Source of the DNA: Myroides phaeus
GTDB lineage: Bacteria > Bacteroidota > Bacteroidia > Flavobacteriales > Flavobacteriaceae
Direction: 5' to 3'
Length of the DNA stretch: 43,927 nucleotides
Assembly (NCBI RefSeq): GCF_900099675.1
Contig: NZ_FNDQ01000021.1
Location: 1 to 43,927 of the forward strand
The notes under the pieces are model-generated. The model was not told the origin of the DNA and searched no databases. It saw nothing but the letters and a program-made list of their open reading frames with translations. A program made the position numbers and the translations under genes. Of this stretch, positions 31,337 to 40,546 are shown one piece after another; positions within the stretch are counted from its first letter, which is position 1, and each line of letters opens with the position of its first letter.

Positions 31337-31789
31337 TTAGTTCGCTAAATGCAGAATACTTAACAACTGCTTTGGTTTTAAGTATGAAAAATATTGATAT
31401 ATAATCTCTAAATTTGAATTGAGGATAACCAATCCGGGAAAGCTATTTTGTTTTCCCAAGGCTAAAGCTAATTCATGTTCACCTGCTTTCAATCCTCTCT
31501 TTTTAAACTTAAATAAGTGATCTTTAAACTTTATATCTTCTTTTGTTTCAGCATTAAAAGATATATAATAGAAATCCTTATTTAATTCTTTAACAACTTC
31601 ACTGTCTTTAAATGTTTTCTTTTCCATTAAAGCACAGTAACTACACCAATCTGTATGTAAAAACACAACAACAGGTTTTGGAGCTTCTTCCATCAGTGTT
31701 TCTAATTCAGAAAAAGTAATTTCCTTGGGTTGTGCTATACAAACAAACCCAAGAAAAAAACCTAACATAGAAAAAAAGAAATTTTTCAT
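31337..31789 (-). CDS. Exported thioredoxin-family protein
   Basis: The 150-residue protein has a signal peptide (MKNFFFSMLGFFLGFVCIAQ). A thioredoxin-fold domain carries the redox motif WCSYC (48-52) in FLHTDWCSYCALMEKKTF, and later the cis-proline strand SFPGLVIL. The form resembles periplasmic DUF255/DsbD-gamma-like thioredoxins. It follows the TonB receptor by 35 bp and shares its terminator. Its partner could be that receptor, whose plug has two close cysteines (C154, C157), but this is inference. Confidence 0.85.
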   Translation of the reverse strand: MKNFFFSMLGFFLGFVCIAQPKEITFSELETLMEEAPKPVVVFLHTDWCSYCALMEKKTFKDSEVVKELNKDFYYISFNAETKEDIKFKDHLFKFKKRGLKAGEHELALALGKQNSFPGLVILNSNLEIIYQYFSYLKPKQLLSILHLAN

Positions 31790-31824
31790 TTAAATTTTAT
31801 ATTATTAACTGACGTTAAAATTTT

Positions 31825-34077
31825 TTAAAAAATATTGTAACGTACACCAATAAATCCGCGAATACCTTGTAACGGTGTATAGCTATAATCATTGGGTTCA
31901 AAAATAACATCTGTACGTCCCGGAGGCGGTGTTACACCATTTCCAGGTTCCCCAAATGGGTCCCACCAACGAGCGATAGTATCTTCTTTAGGAAGGGTAT
32001 TAAATAAATTTTTAACCCCACCATAAATCTCAAATCCATTAGCAAATTTCTTAGTTACTTGTACATTAGCTAACATCGTCCAAGGAGAATATTCTGGTCT
32101 ATAATCATCTTCCACTCTTGGTAAACGCATCGGACCTTTCCAATCCCCAGTTAAATCTGCACTAAATCCACTTCCAAAATTATAACTTGCAATAATATTT
32201 CCTGACCATTTAGGTGCGTGGTAAAGTTGGTTGTGTTCTCCATCTTCTTTTCTAAACACATCCATATAGGTAGCGCCTGCCATCAACTTCAATGGAAAGT
32301 CAAATGTTACATCAACATTTAATGATACCCCTTGTGATATGGCGTGTCCATCTAAGTTTCCATAGATAATTTTAGTTTGATCTGTATCTGTATCTGCGTC
32401 AATTTTATTTGTAAAATAGGTATAGAAACCATTGATATCAAAATTGAAGACCCCAAAATCAGTTGGCACTTTAACTGTATAATTCAAGTTGGCATTGTAT
32501 GATTTTTCTGGATCTAACTTTTCAGCAAATACAACTTGTCGTGCCCCTGTTAAAGCTCTATGATCTTCTGTAAATACATTTACAACTCGGAAACCTGTAC
32601 CAAAACTTGCACGTAATGTGTGATTTGAATTTGGTGTAAACTTATACCCAATACGTGGTGAATGAATACCGTAGTGATCCTTATCGTAATCAAAACGATA
32701 ACCTAATAACAACTTATTTTGTTTGTTTAAAGTCCATTCATCTTGAATAAATACTCCTGGAATTGGTCTATTATCAGGTTCATTTTTCACTAAACCATTC
32801 TCGTCATAAATTCCTGTAGCACGAGTATTGTCATCGTAATAAGTGTATTTAAAAGACGCTCCTAATAATAAACTATGGTTTCCTATATTCTTATCCCAAT
32901 AAGCTTGCGCAAAAGCTACTTGTTGTTTTGCATCATAAGATTCTGGACCATACATAGAATTTTGTTGATGATAGATATACGAGAATTGAGTATAAATATT
33001 CTCAGTTGTTGGTAATTGATACATACCAATTGCCTCAAAACGATTAGTGAAAATACTTTCTGCATAAACCTCTTCTCCTCCTCTATGTTTTTTACGTTGC
33101 CAATTAGTTTCTCCTCCCCAACGATCTTCATAAACATAACGCAATGCTAAACTTGCCACTTTGTCATCTGGTCTTTTTAAAGAGAATTTGTTGAACAACG
33201 ATACACGATCTTGTAAAGTTACATCCGTAAATCCATCGTTATTTTTATCTTTTCGTTCTCCGTATTTGAAATAATTACCTCCAAATAAACCTTTTACATT
33301 TTTCCCTAATTTATAACTTGCTCCTAAGTCTAAATTATTTTCTAACCAAGTAGACGTAAATGCATTAACACTTAATTTTGCAGCATGCTCTGGATCCTTT
33401 GTGATAACATTTATAATTCCCCCCATTGCCTCTGTACCATACAGAGAAGATGCTGGTCCTTTTACCACCTCTACTCTTTCAATCAAATTAGTAGGAATCC
33501 CAAATAACCCGTAAACAGTTGAAAGTGATGATACAATTGGCATTCCGTCAATTAAAATCATCGTATAGGCTCCTTCCATACCATTAATATGAATATCACC
33601 CGTGTTACAAACATTACAATTTAATTGTGGTTGAACACCATTAATCATTTGTACAGCATCAAATAAACTCGATGTTGGATTTTTTTCAAAAAAAGCTGGT
33701 GTGTAAATTTCCACAGGAACAACTGCATCCGATTTTAAAACTGGCTTTAATGTTCCAGAAATCACAATTTCATCTAAGCTTGAATCTTCTTCTAAAGAAA
33801 AATTAACAGTGACTACTTCACCTTCTTTAACAGAAACTTTTTTTGTTGATTTCTTAAATCCTACAAACTCAGCTTTTACTGTGTAAGTACCTTCTTTAAG
33901 CTTTTCAAAAATATATTCTCCCTTTTCTCCAGAGTTTTCACCCTTATTTGTTCCTTCTAAAACAACGGTAGCAAAAGACAGAGGCCTTCCTCCTGAAGAT
34001 ACTTTCCCCTTTATTGTTTGTGCTTGAGTGGGTAACACACAAACAAGAGACAACAAAAAACTATTTATTATACGCAT
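31825..34077 (-). CDS. TonB-dependent receptor, probably metal-related
   Basis: The 750-residue outer-membrane transporter has a signal peptide ending near TQAQ (20), a carboxypeptidase-regulatory-like domain (about 22-98) and a TonB-box-like DEIVISGT (102-109). The plug includes NCNVCNTGDIHINGMEG (153-169) and VEVVKGPASSLYGTEAMGG. A barrel follows, ending FIGVRYNIF. The CNVC pair is unusual for a plug and suggests metal or disulfide chemistry. A DtxR-family metal regulator is divergently encoded 104 bp away, and a thioredoxin follows. The substrate (iron, manganese, haem or other) is not decidable. Confidence 0.88.
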   Translation of the reverse strand: MRIINSFLLSLVCVLPTQAQTIKGKVSSGGRPLSFATVVLEGTNKGENSGEKGEYIFEKLKEGTYTVKAEFVGFKKSTKKVSVKEGEVVTVNFSLEEDSSLDEIVISGTLKPVLKSDAVVPVEIYTPAFFEKNPTSSLFDAVQMINGVQPQLNCNVCNTGDIHINGMEGAYTMILIDGMPIVSSLSTVYGLFGIPTNLIERVEVVKGPASSLYGTEAMGGIINVITKDPEHAAKLSVNAFTSTWLENNLDLGASYKLGKNVKGLFGGNYFKYGERKDKNNDGFTDVTLQDRVSLFNKFSLKRPDDKVASLALRYVYEDRWGGETNWQRKKHRGGEEVYAESIFTNRFEAIGMYQLPTTENIYTQFSYIYHQQNSMYGPESYDAKQQVAFAQAYWDKNIGNHSLLLGASFKYTYYDDNTRATGIYDENGLVKNEPDNRPIPGVFIQDEWTLNKQNKLLLGYRFDYDKDHYGIHSPRIGYKFTPNSNHTLRASFGTGFRVVNVFTEDHRALTGARQVVFAEKLDPEKSYNANLNYTVKVPTDFGVFNFDINGFYTYFTNKIDADTDTDQTKIIYGNLDGHAISQGVSLNVDVTFDFPLKLMAGATYMDVFRKEDGEHNQLYHAPKWSGNIIASYNFGSGFSADLTGDWKGPMRLPRVEDDYRPEYSPWTMLANVQVTKKFANGFEIYGGVKNLFNTLPKEDTIARWWDPFGEPGNGVTPPPGRTDVIFEPNDYSYTPLQGIRGFIGVRYNIF

Positions 34078-34109
34078 AAAAATATATTTATATAACCCTA
34101 TTATTAAAA

Positions 34110-34125
34110 TTTAGACAAAGCTAAA
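34110..34125 (-). promoter_or_regulatory. Operator-like repeat over the receptor -7 box
   Basis: TTTAG (34110-34114) and CTAAA (34121-34125) are inverted arms separated by 6 bp. The right part overlaps TAGCTTTG (minus strand, 34116-34123), a -7 box for the receptor gene. Being in the divergent region of a DtxR-family gene, it is a candidate site for that regulator. Confidence 0.4.
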
Positions 34126-34150
34126 AATATATTTGTAATTAAAAAAAATG

Positions 34151-34158
34151 TAACTTTG
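34151..34158 (+). promoter_or_regulatory. -7 box of the DtxR-family gene
   Basis: TAACTTTG matches TAnnTTTG, 23 nt before the ATG. TTTG at 34132-34135 lies 15 bp upstream, shorter than the usual spacer. A second TATATTTG at 34128-34135 could be an alternative -7 box. Confidence 0.45.
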
Positions 34159-34181
34159 TATTTATTAAAAAAAATAATTCA

Positions 34182-34838
34182 ATGCTTACCTATTCAGAAG
34201 AGAACTATTTAAAAACCATATTTCACCTGTCTTTAGGACAGAATCAGGGTATTTCAACAAATGCAATCGCTGCAAGAATTGAGACTAAAGCCTCGTCTGT
34301 AACTGATATGATAAAAAAACTTAATGAGAAAAAACTGATTAAGTATCAAAAATATCAAGGAGTAACGCTTACCCCTGAAGGATTAATGGCAGCAAAAATG
34401 ATTGTGAGAAAACATCGTTTATGGGAAGTATTTTTAGTTGAAAAATTAGCTTTTAGCTGGGATGAAGTACACGATGTAGCTGAAGAGTTAGAGCATATCA
34501 AGTCTGAAAAGCTAATTAATAAACTGGATGCATACTTAGGTTATCCTACAGAAGATCCACACGGAGATCCAATTCCGAATGCAAAAGGGGAGATTAAGCA
34601 AATTGAGAAACAACTTCTTTCTGAGGTTAAACCAAACATCAAAGTTGTTTGTGTTGGCGTAAAAGATTCTTCTTCTGAATTTTTACAATATTTGGATAAA
34701 CAAAAAATTTCATTGGGAAGTGAAATTGAAATTTTAGAGATTGAACCATTTGACCAATCTTATGTCATCAAAATTCATAATCACGATATTACGATTACCA
34801 AGAAAATTGCAAGTAATTTATACGTGACATCAAAATAA
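34182..34838 (+). CDS. DtxR/MntR-family metal-dependent transcriptional regulator
   Basis: This 218-residue regulator has a winged-helix domain (about 1-65: YSEENYLKTIFHL, TKASSVTDMIKKLNEKKLI) and a metal-binding dimerisation domain. The latter has RKHRLWEVFLVEKL, DEVHDVAEELEHI and GYPTEDPHGDPIP, in the DtxR/IdeR/MntR pattern. A C-terminal FeoA/SH3-like domain covers about 140-218. The metal (Fe2+ or Mn2+) cannot be fixed from sequence. It is divergent from the TonB receptor, its likely target. It has its own terminator. Confidence 0.92.
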   Translation: MLTYSEENYLKTIFHLSLGQNQGISTNAIAARIETKASSVTDMIKKLNEKKLIKYQKYQGVTLTPEGLMAAKMIVRKHRLWEVFLVEKLAFSWDEVHDVAEELEHIKSEKLINKLDAYLGYPTEDPHGDPIPNAKGEIKQIEKQLLSEVKPNIKVVCVGVKDSSSEFLQYLDKQKISLGSEIEILEIEPFDQSYVIKIHNHDITITKKIASNLYVTSK

Positions 34839-34842
34839 TAAA

Positions 34843-34877
34843 AAGAAGGGCTTATAACATTGTTTAGAGCCCTTCTT
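34843..34877 (+). terminator. Terminator of the DtxR-family gene
   Basis: AAGAAGGGCT pairs with AGCCCTTCTT around a 15-nt loop, followed by CTTTTTT. It starts 4 nt after the stop. Confidence 0.82.
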
Positions 34878-35061
34878 CTTTTTTATAATTTTTCTAACGA
34901 CTGTTCTATAACTTTTACTTGAAGGCTAAAGTCTGTAGTTAAACATTCCTTTTTCAGTGTTCACACCAAAAAAAGACACCTAAATCACTAATTATTATCC
35001 TGTTAATAATTTTATTTTTCACAAAAAAGACAAAAGACCTTCTATTCCAATTTGCATTTAA

Positions 35062-35069
35062 TAATTTTG
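35062..35069 (+). promoter_or_regulatory. Possible -7 box of the Old Yellow Enzyme gene
   Basis: TAATTTTG matches TAnnTTTG, 22 nt before the ATG at 35092. No clear -33 TTG at the right distance. Confidence 0.45.
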
Positions 35070-35091
35070 CACCTCCAAAAAACATAATAAG

Positions 35092-36156
35092 ATGAGAAAG
35101 CTATTTACTCCTTTAATACTGAAAAATCACACTTTAAAAAATAGAGTTGTGGTTTCGCCGATGTGTCAATACTCTGCTGAAAATGGTTATGCTACAGATT
35201 GGCATCTAGTACATCTTGGACAATATGCCATCGGACAAGTTGCAGCAATTATTCAAGAAGCAACAGCTGTAGTTCCTGAAGGTAGAATTACCTATGCTGA
35301 TTTAGGAATTTGGGATGATACACATATTGAAAAATTGAAACAGATTACCGCTTTTATTAAACAACAAAATTGTGTACCAGGAATTCAGCTAGCACACGCT
35401 GGAAGAAAAGCAAGTTGTGAAAAACCTTGGATTAACAGAAACCAGATTGCTCCTTCTCAAATAAATGGTTGGCAAACGGTATCAAGTAGTGATATACCTT
35501 TTAATGTAGAAGATGTTAAGCCTAAAGCCTTGTCAAAAAAACAAATAATAAATACAATCGAGGCATTTAAACAAGCAACACGCAGAGCAATTGAAGCAGG
35601 CTATGAGATTATTGAACTTCATGGAGCACATGGTTACTTAATTCATCAATTCTTCTCTCCGTTAATAAACAATAGAACAGATGAATATGGTGGCAGTTTT
35701 GAAAATAGAATTCGTTTTGTAACTGAACTTGTTACTGCAATTAAACCTCTTTTAACAACACAGTCATTGTGGATTAGAATATCTGCTACAGATTGGGCTG
35801 AAGGAGGATGGAATGTTGAAGAAAGTGTAAAGTTGGCAAAAATTCTACAAGAGATGGGAGTTGAAGTAATTGATGTTAGTTCAGGTGGAGCTGTTCGTCA
35901 TCAAAAAATAACTTCAGGACCAAACTATCAAGTGCCTTTTGCAGAAATCATAAAAAAACAATCAAGCCTTATTACAGGAACGGTTGGTTTAATAAAAACA
36001 GGAATACAAGCCGAAGATATTCTTGAAAAAGAAAAAGCTGATTTTATTCTGTTAGGACGTGAATTTTTAAGAGATCCGCATTTTGTAATGAATGCTGCAG
36101 TAGAACTAAATGAAGATATTGCTTGGGTTCCTCAATATGAACGTGGAAAAGAATAA
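35092..36156 (+). CDS. NADH:flavin oxidoreductase, Old Yellow Enzyme (YqjM/NamA type)
   Basis: This FMN-dependent ene-reductase has 354 residues. The start SPMCQYSAENG (22-32) with C25 is the mark of the YqjM-like subclass, where a cysteine tunes the flavin. The substrate-binding pair is H177 and H180 in LHGAHGYLIHQF, followed by the signature SPLINNRTDEYGGSFENR. The C-terminal phosphate-binding strand GTVGLI and LLGREFLRDP are also typical. It probably reduces electrophilic alkenes. The MFS exporter 36 bp downstream is likely cotranscribed. Confidence 0.92.
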   Translation: MRKLFTPLILKNHTLKNRVVVSPMCQYSAENGYATDWHLVHLGQYAIGQVAAIIQEATAVVPEGRITYADLGIWDDTHIEKLKQITAFIKQQNCVPGIQLAHAGRKASCEKPWINRNQIAPSQINGWQTVSSSDIPFNVEDVKPKALSKKQIINTIEAFKQATRRAIEAGYEIIELHGAHGYLIHQFFSPLINNRTDEYGGSFENRIRFVTELVTAIKPLLTTQSLWIRISATDWAEGGWNVEESVKLAKILQEMGVEVIDVSSGGAVRHQKITSGPNYQVPFAEIIKKQSSLITGTVGLIKTGIQAEDILEKEKADFILLGREFLRDPHFVMNAAVELNEDIAWVPQYERGKE

Positions 36157-36192
36157 TAGAAATAACAAATATTTAAAACTCAAATAACAAAA

Positions 36193-37344
36193 ATGAACAA
36201 AAGTTTAATTGCCTTAGCAATCGGAGGTCTTGCGATTGGAATGACTGAATTTTCAATGATGGGACTTCTGTCAAATTTAGCGGACGACTTAGCAATTAGT
36301 ATTCCAAAGGCAGGGAATTTTATTTCTATATATGCTATTGGCGTTGTCGTTGGTGCTCCTCTATTGGTAATGTCTTCAAATAAATATGCTCCTCATAAAG
36401 TGCTTATGGCATTAATGTTAATGTTCTCATTATTTCATACATTATTTGTCTTATCTCCAAACTATACAACTTTATTAATTACAAGATTTATGTCTGGGCT
36501 ACCTCACGGAGCATTCTTTGGAGTAGGATCTGTAGTAGCGACACGCCTTGCTAAGCCCGGGAAAGAAGCACAAGCTGTGGCAATTATGTTTGCAGGATTA
36601 ACCACCGCAAATTTAGCTGGAGTACCAATTACAACGTACATTGGACAAGAGTATTCTTGGCGAGTTTCTTATGGTATTATTGCAACATTAGGAATAATAT
36701 CTACTATAGCTATTTCATTGTGGGTTCCAAAGTTAGAAGCCGATACAACGACCAATACAAAAAAGCAATTAGCCTTTTTTAAAACACCTATTGCTTGGGT
36801 TTTAGTAGCTTTAATTTCAATAGGAACAGGTGGTCTTTTTGCGTGGATTAGTTATATCAAACCAATGATGATGAATATTCCGATGATACCGGAATCAAAT
36901 ATTCCTTTTATTATGACGCTTGTAGGACTTGGAATGTTCTTAGGAAATTTTGTTGGTGGAAAAATTGCGGATACTTTTTCTCCATCAAAAGCAGTCATTT
37001 TCTCATTCTTATCAATGGCTATTTGTTTAATAATTGTATATTATACTGTTCATATTCAATGGATGGCTTATGTGATGTCTTTGGTTACAGGATTAGTAGC
37101 TTTTACAATTGGTTCTCCTTTACAAATGATGTTAATCAAAAGTGCCAAAGGCTCAGAAATGCTTGCTGCATCAGCAGGTCAGGCATCATTTAATATTGGA
37201 AATGCACTAGGAGCTTCTTTAGGAGGATTGCCTATTAGCTATGGATTAGGATATAATTCTCCCGAATGGGTTGGAGCAGGACTAGCTTGCTGTGGAGCAA
37301 TTTTGGCTTACACTTTTGTTCAGATGCAAAAGAAAGTAGCGTAA
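36193..37344 (+). CDS. MFS transporter, DHA1 (AraJ-like) family
   Basis: This 383-residue inner-membrane transporter has about 12 spans. The start LAIGGLAIGMTEFSMMGLL and motif ISIYAIGVVVGAPLL are characteristic of the AraJ/YdhP-type drug:H+ antiporters. So are RFMSGLPHGAFFGVGSVVA and a second-half GGKIADTFSP. The substrate is unknown. Placement directly after an ene-reductase gene suggests joint handling of a toxic small molecule, which is inference. Confidence 0.88.
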   Translation: MNKSLIALAIGGLAIGMTEFSMMGLLSNLADDLAISIPKAGNFISIYAIGVVVGAPLLVMSSNKYAPHKVLMALMLMFSLFHTLFVLSPNYTTLLITRFMSGLPHGAFFGVGSVVATRLAKPGKEAQAVAIMFAGLTTANLAGVPITTYIGQEYSWRVSYGIIATLGIISTIAISLWVPKLEADTTTNTKKQLAFFKTPIAWVLVALISIGTGGLFAWISYIKPMMMNIPMIPESNIPFIMTLVGLGMFLGNFVGGKIADTFSPSKAVIFSFLSMAICLIIVYYTVHIQWMAYVMSLVTGLVAFTIGSPLQMMLIKSAKGSEMLAASAGQASFNIGNALGASLGGLPISYGLGYNSPEWVGAGLACCGAILAYTFVQMQKKVA

Positions 37345-37404
37345 ACAACCACAAATCTCCAATATAATATTGTTGGTTTTCATACTTCATTCGCAATAAG
37401 TTTA

Positions 37405-37412
37405 TAAATTTG
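37405..37412 (+). promoter_or_regulatory. -7 box of aspS
   Basis: TAAATTTG matches TAnnTTTG, 17 nt before the aspS ATG. No good TTG lies 18-20 bp upstream. Confidence 0.5.
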
Positions 37413-37429
37413 TAGAAATATTTTTAACA

Positions 37430-39181
37430 ATGTATAGAACGCATAATTGCGGAGCCTTAAGAGCTTCGGATATAAATACAGAAGTTACCTTATCAGGATG
37501 GGTAAGCAAGCATCGCGACAAAGGTTTTATGATTTGGGTTGACTTACGTGACCGTTACGGAATCACACAGTTAATTTTCGATGCTGACAGAACTGAAAAA
37601 GCAGTTTTTGAAGCAGCTAAAAATCTTGGCCGTGAGTTTGTTGTTCAAGTAACAGGAAAAGTTATTGAACGAGCTTCTAAAAACCCAAATATTCCAACAG
37701 GAGATATTGAAATTTTAGTTGAGTCGTTAACAGTACTTAATGAATCAAGTGTTCCTCCTTTCACAATTGAAGATGAAACTGATGGTGGGGAAGATATTCG
37801 TATGAAATACCGTTACTTGGATATTCGTAGAAATCCAGTTAAAAACAATTTACTTTTCAGACATAAAGTAGCGCAAGAAGTTAGAAATTATCTTTCAGCT
37901 CAAGACTTTTGTGAGGTAGAAACTCCTTACTTAATTAGCTCTACTCCAGAAGGAGCACGTGATTTCGTGGTACCTTCTCGTATGAATCCAGGTGAGTTTT
38001 ATGCATTACCTCAGTCTCCACAAACTTTCAAACAATTGTTGATGGTAGGTGGTATGGATAGATATTTCCAAATTGTGAAATGTTTCCGTGATGAGGATTT
38101 ACGTGCTGATAGACAACCTGAGTTTACACAAATTGACTGTGAAATGGCTTTTGTTGAACAAGAGGATGTAATGGATACTTTTGAAGGTTTAACTAAACAC
38201 TTATTGAAGTCTGTTCACGGTATTGAAGTAGATAAATTCCCTCGTATGACGTTCGAAGAAGCAATGCGTAAGTATGGTAATGATAAACCAGACATTCGTT
38301 TTGGTATGGAATTCGGAGAATTAAACGAAGTGGCACAACATAAAGATTTCGGTGTGTTTAATAGCGCTGAATTAGTAGTAGGTATTGCTGTTCCAGGAGC
38401 AGCAACGTATACACGTAAAGAAATTGATGCACTTATCGAATGGGTAAAACGCCCTCAAGTTGGTGCTTCAGGAATGGTTTACTGTAAATGTGAAGCTAAT
38501 GGTACTTTCAAATCTTCTGTAGATAAATTCTATGACCAAGAAGACTTGAAAAAATGGGCTGAAGCAACAGGTGCTAAAGAAGGTGACTTAATTTTAGTGC
38601 TTTCTGGACCTGCAAACAAAACAAGAGCACAATTAAGTGCTTTACGTATGGAGTTAGGTAACCGTATGGGATTGAGAAAACCTAATGAATTTGCTCCATT
38701 ATGGGTTATTGACTTCCCTCTTTTTGAGTGGGATGAAGAATCTGAACGTTACTTTGCTATGCACCACCCATTCACTTCTCCTAAAAAAGAAGACTTTGCA
38801 TTGTTAGATACTGACCCAGGAAAAGTACGTGCAAATGCTTATGATATGGTTCTTAATGGTAACGAAATCGGAGGAGGTTCTATCCGTATTCACGATAAAG
38901 CTACTCAAGAAATGATGTTTAAACATTTAGGATTTACCAAAGAAGAAGCTGAGAAACAATTTGGTTTCTTAATGAATGCTTTCCAGTACGGAGCACCACC
39001 ACACGGAGGTCTTGCTTTTGGATTAGACCGTTTAGTTTCTATCTTAGGTGGACAAGAAACAATTCGTGATTTCATCGCATTCCCTAAAAACAATTCAGGA
39101 CGTGATGTTATGATTGATGCACCAGCAACAATTACACCAGAGCAATTAAAAGAACTTCACATTTCTGTGAATCAAGAATAA
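37430..39181 (+). CDS. aspS: Aspartyl-tRNA synthetase
   Basis: This enzyme charges tRNA-Asp. The 583-residue, bacterial-type protein has an N-terminal OB-fold (about 1-105, [19 protein letters not shown]). The class II core follows, with [20 protein letters not shown] and [18 protein letters not shown] (motif 2). A bacterial insertion (GAD) domain covers about 280-405, and motif 3 is [15 protein letters not shown] near the C-terminus. Length and order are standard. It converges on pth through a shared terminator. Confidence 0.97.
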   Translation: MYRTHNCGALRASDINTEVTLSGWVSKHRDKGFMIWVDLRDRYGITQLIFDADRTEKAVFEAAKNLGREFVVQVTGKVIERASKNPNIPTGDIEILVESLTVLNESSVPPFTIEDETDGGEDIRMKYRYLDIRRNPVKNNLLFRHKVAQEVRNYLSAQDFCEVETPYLISSTPEGARDFVVPSRMNPGEFYALPQSPQTFKQLLMVGGMDRYFQIVKCFRDEDLRADRQPEFTQIDCEMAFVEQEDVMDTFEGLTKHLLKSVHGIEVDKFPRMTFEEAMRKYGNDKPDIRFGMEFGELNEVAQHKDFGVFNSAELVVGIAVPGAATYTRKEIDALIEWVKRPQVGASGMVYCKCEANGTFKSSVDKFYDQEDLKKWAEATGAKEGDLILVLSGPANKTRAQLSALRMELGNRMGLRKPNEFAPLWVIDFPLFEWDEESERYFAMHHPFTSPKKEDFALLDTDPGKVRANAYDMVLNGNEIGGGSIRIHDKATQEMMFKHLGFTKEEAEKQFGFLMNAFQYGAPPHGGLAFGLDRLVSILGGQETIRDFIAFPKNNSGRDVMIDAPATITPEQLKELHISVNQE

Positions 39182-39183
39182 CA

Positions 39184-39212
39184 AAAAACGGGAGCTAATA
39201 GCTCCCGTTTTT
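39184..39212. terminator. Bidirectional terminator, aspS and pth
   Basis: CGGGAGCTA (39189-39197) and TAGCTCCCG (39199-39207) form a strong stem flanked by A and T runs on both sides, between convergent genes. Confidence 0.9.
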
Positions 39213-39226
39213 ATTTCACCTTACAA

Positions 39227-39793
39227 CTACTTACCATTATAAGTATTCATTGAATTATTTAATCCTGCTAAAGCAAACTCTTGAATGGCTTTTGAAGCTG
39301 TTTTTAGCCTTTCTGGTAGCGCTTCTTTTTCCTCATCACTCCAAGTACCTAAAACATAATCCACTTGCTGTCCTTTCTTAAATTCATCACTAATCCCAAA
39401 TCTAAAACGTGGATAGTTACTCGAATTTAAAATACCTTGGATACTTTTTAATCCATTATGTCCTCCATCTGATCCTTTAGCTTTAATACGGATTGTACCA
39501 AAACTAAGATTCAAATCATCTGTTACAACCATAACATTTTCTACAGGTATCTTTTCTTTCTCCATCCAATATTGCAAAGCCTTACCGCTTAAGTTCATAT
39601 AAGTATTTGGCTTTAATAACAAAAGTGTTCTTCCTTTTATTTTAACCTCTGATAAAGAACCAAATTTTACTGTCTGCCAATCACCACCTAACTCATTAGC
39701 AATCTCATCAACAACTTTAAAACCTATATTATGACGTGTATGAATATATTCTACACCAATATTTCCTAATCCTACAATTAAAAACTTTTTCAT
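39227..39793 (-). CDS. pth: Peptidyl-tRNA hydrolase
   Basis: This enzyme releases tRNA from stalled peptidyl-tRNA. The 188-residue protein shows N11 in GLGNIGVEY, the catalytic H21 in HTRHNIGF, N67 in NTYMNLSG and the D92-D93 pair in VVTDDLNL. The glycine-rich KGSDGGHNGLKSI follows. This is the full set for the family. It lies downstream of rplY but has its own promoter, whose -33 box uses the rplY terminator T-run. Confidence 0.96.
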   Translation of the reverse strand: MKKFLIVGLGNIGVEYIHTRHNIGFKVVDEIANELGGDWQTVKFGSLSEVKIKGRTLLLLKPNTYMNLSGKALQYWMEKEKIPVENVMVVTDDLNLSFGTIRIKAKGSDGGHNGLKSIQGILNSSNYPRFRFGISDEFKKGQQVDYVLGTWSDEEKEALPERLKTASKAIQEFALAGLNNSMNTYNGK

Positions 39794-39823
39794 TATGTAA
39801 ATAACAAATTTTAAATTCTAATA

Positions 39824-39855
39824 CAAAAGTAAACTAATACCAAACTATGAACAAA
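39824..39855 (-). promoter_or_regulatory. pth promoter
   Basis: On the minus strand TTTG (39852-39855), a 20-bp spacer and TACTTTTG (39824-39831) match both boxes. The -7 box lies 30 nt before the pth ATG. The -33 box begins just where the rplY terminator ends. Confidence 0.7.
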
Positions 39856-39856
39856 A

Positions 39857-39887
39857 AAAAGCGCTTGTGAAAATCACAAGCGCTTTT
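39857..39887 (-). terminator. prs-rplY terminator
   Basis: GCGCTTGTGA pairs with TCACAAGCGC around a 3-nt loop, extended by four A-T pairs and a T-run on the minus strand. Confidence 0.88.
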
Positions 39888-39909
39888 AAAAACATATCTC
39901 TTGGAAAAA

Positions 39910-40518
39910 TTATTTTTTCTTTGGAGTAGCTTTTGCTGCTTTCGCTGCTTCTTGAGCTGCTTTCATAGCTGCACGAGAAATTCTTACTTGACAAACAACA
40001 GTATTGTCTGTATGTAATAATTTGTAGTTATCAACTACAACATCAGTAACATATAATTTGTTACCCATGTCTAAGTTAGAGATGTTTACTTCAACGAAAT
40101 CAGGTAAGTTAGCTGGTAAAGCTTTAACTTTTAATTTACGTAAGTTTAAGTTTAATACACCTCCAGCCATAACACCTTTAGATTTACCAGTAACTTTTAC
40201 AGGAACTTCTAAAGTGATTTCTTTATCGTCATGTAATTGGTAAAAATCGATGTGCATGATACTGTCAGAAACTGGGTGGAATTGGATATCTTGTAAGATA
40301 GCATTGTATTTCTTTCCATTTTCTAACTCAATTACTACAGTGTGTACGTTTGGAGTGTAAACCAAGTTTTTGAATGCTTTTTCCTCTGCAGCAAAGTGTA
40401 CTGCTGGTTCTGTTCCTCCGTATAACACGCAAGGTACCAATCCAGCATTACGTAAGGCTTTAGTTGATACTTTACCTACGCTTTCTCTTTCTGATCCTTT
40501 AATCGTAATTGATTTCAT
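39910..40518 (-). CDS. rplY: 50S ribosomal protein L25 (Ctc/TL5 type)
   Basis: This 5S-rRNA-binding ribosomal protein has 202 residues. The N-terminal L25 domain (about 1-90, [27 protein letters not shown]) is followed by the Ctc-type beta domain (about 95-180, [12 protein letters not shown]). A lysine/alanine-rich tail ([17 protein letters not shown]) ends it. This is the long form, unlike the short E. coli L25. It starts 28 bp after prs and is cotranscribed with it. Confidence 0.95.
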   Translation of the reverse strand: MKSITIKGSERESVGKVSTKALRNAGLVPCVLYGGTEPAVHFAAEEKAFKNLVYTPNVHTVVIELENGKKYNAILQDIQFHPVSDSIMHIDFYQLHDDKEITLEVPVKVTGKSKGVMAGGVLNLNLRKLKVKALPANLPDFVEVNISNLDMGNKLYVTDVVVDNYKLLHTDNTVVCQVRISRAAMKAAQEAAKAAKATPKKK

Positions 40519-40546
40519 TTAAATATATTTAAAAATTAATAAATTC

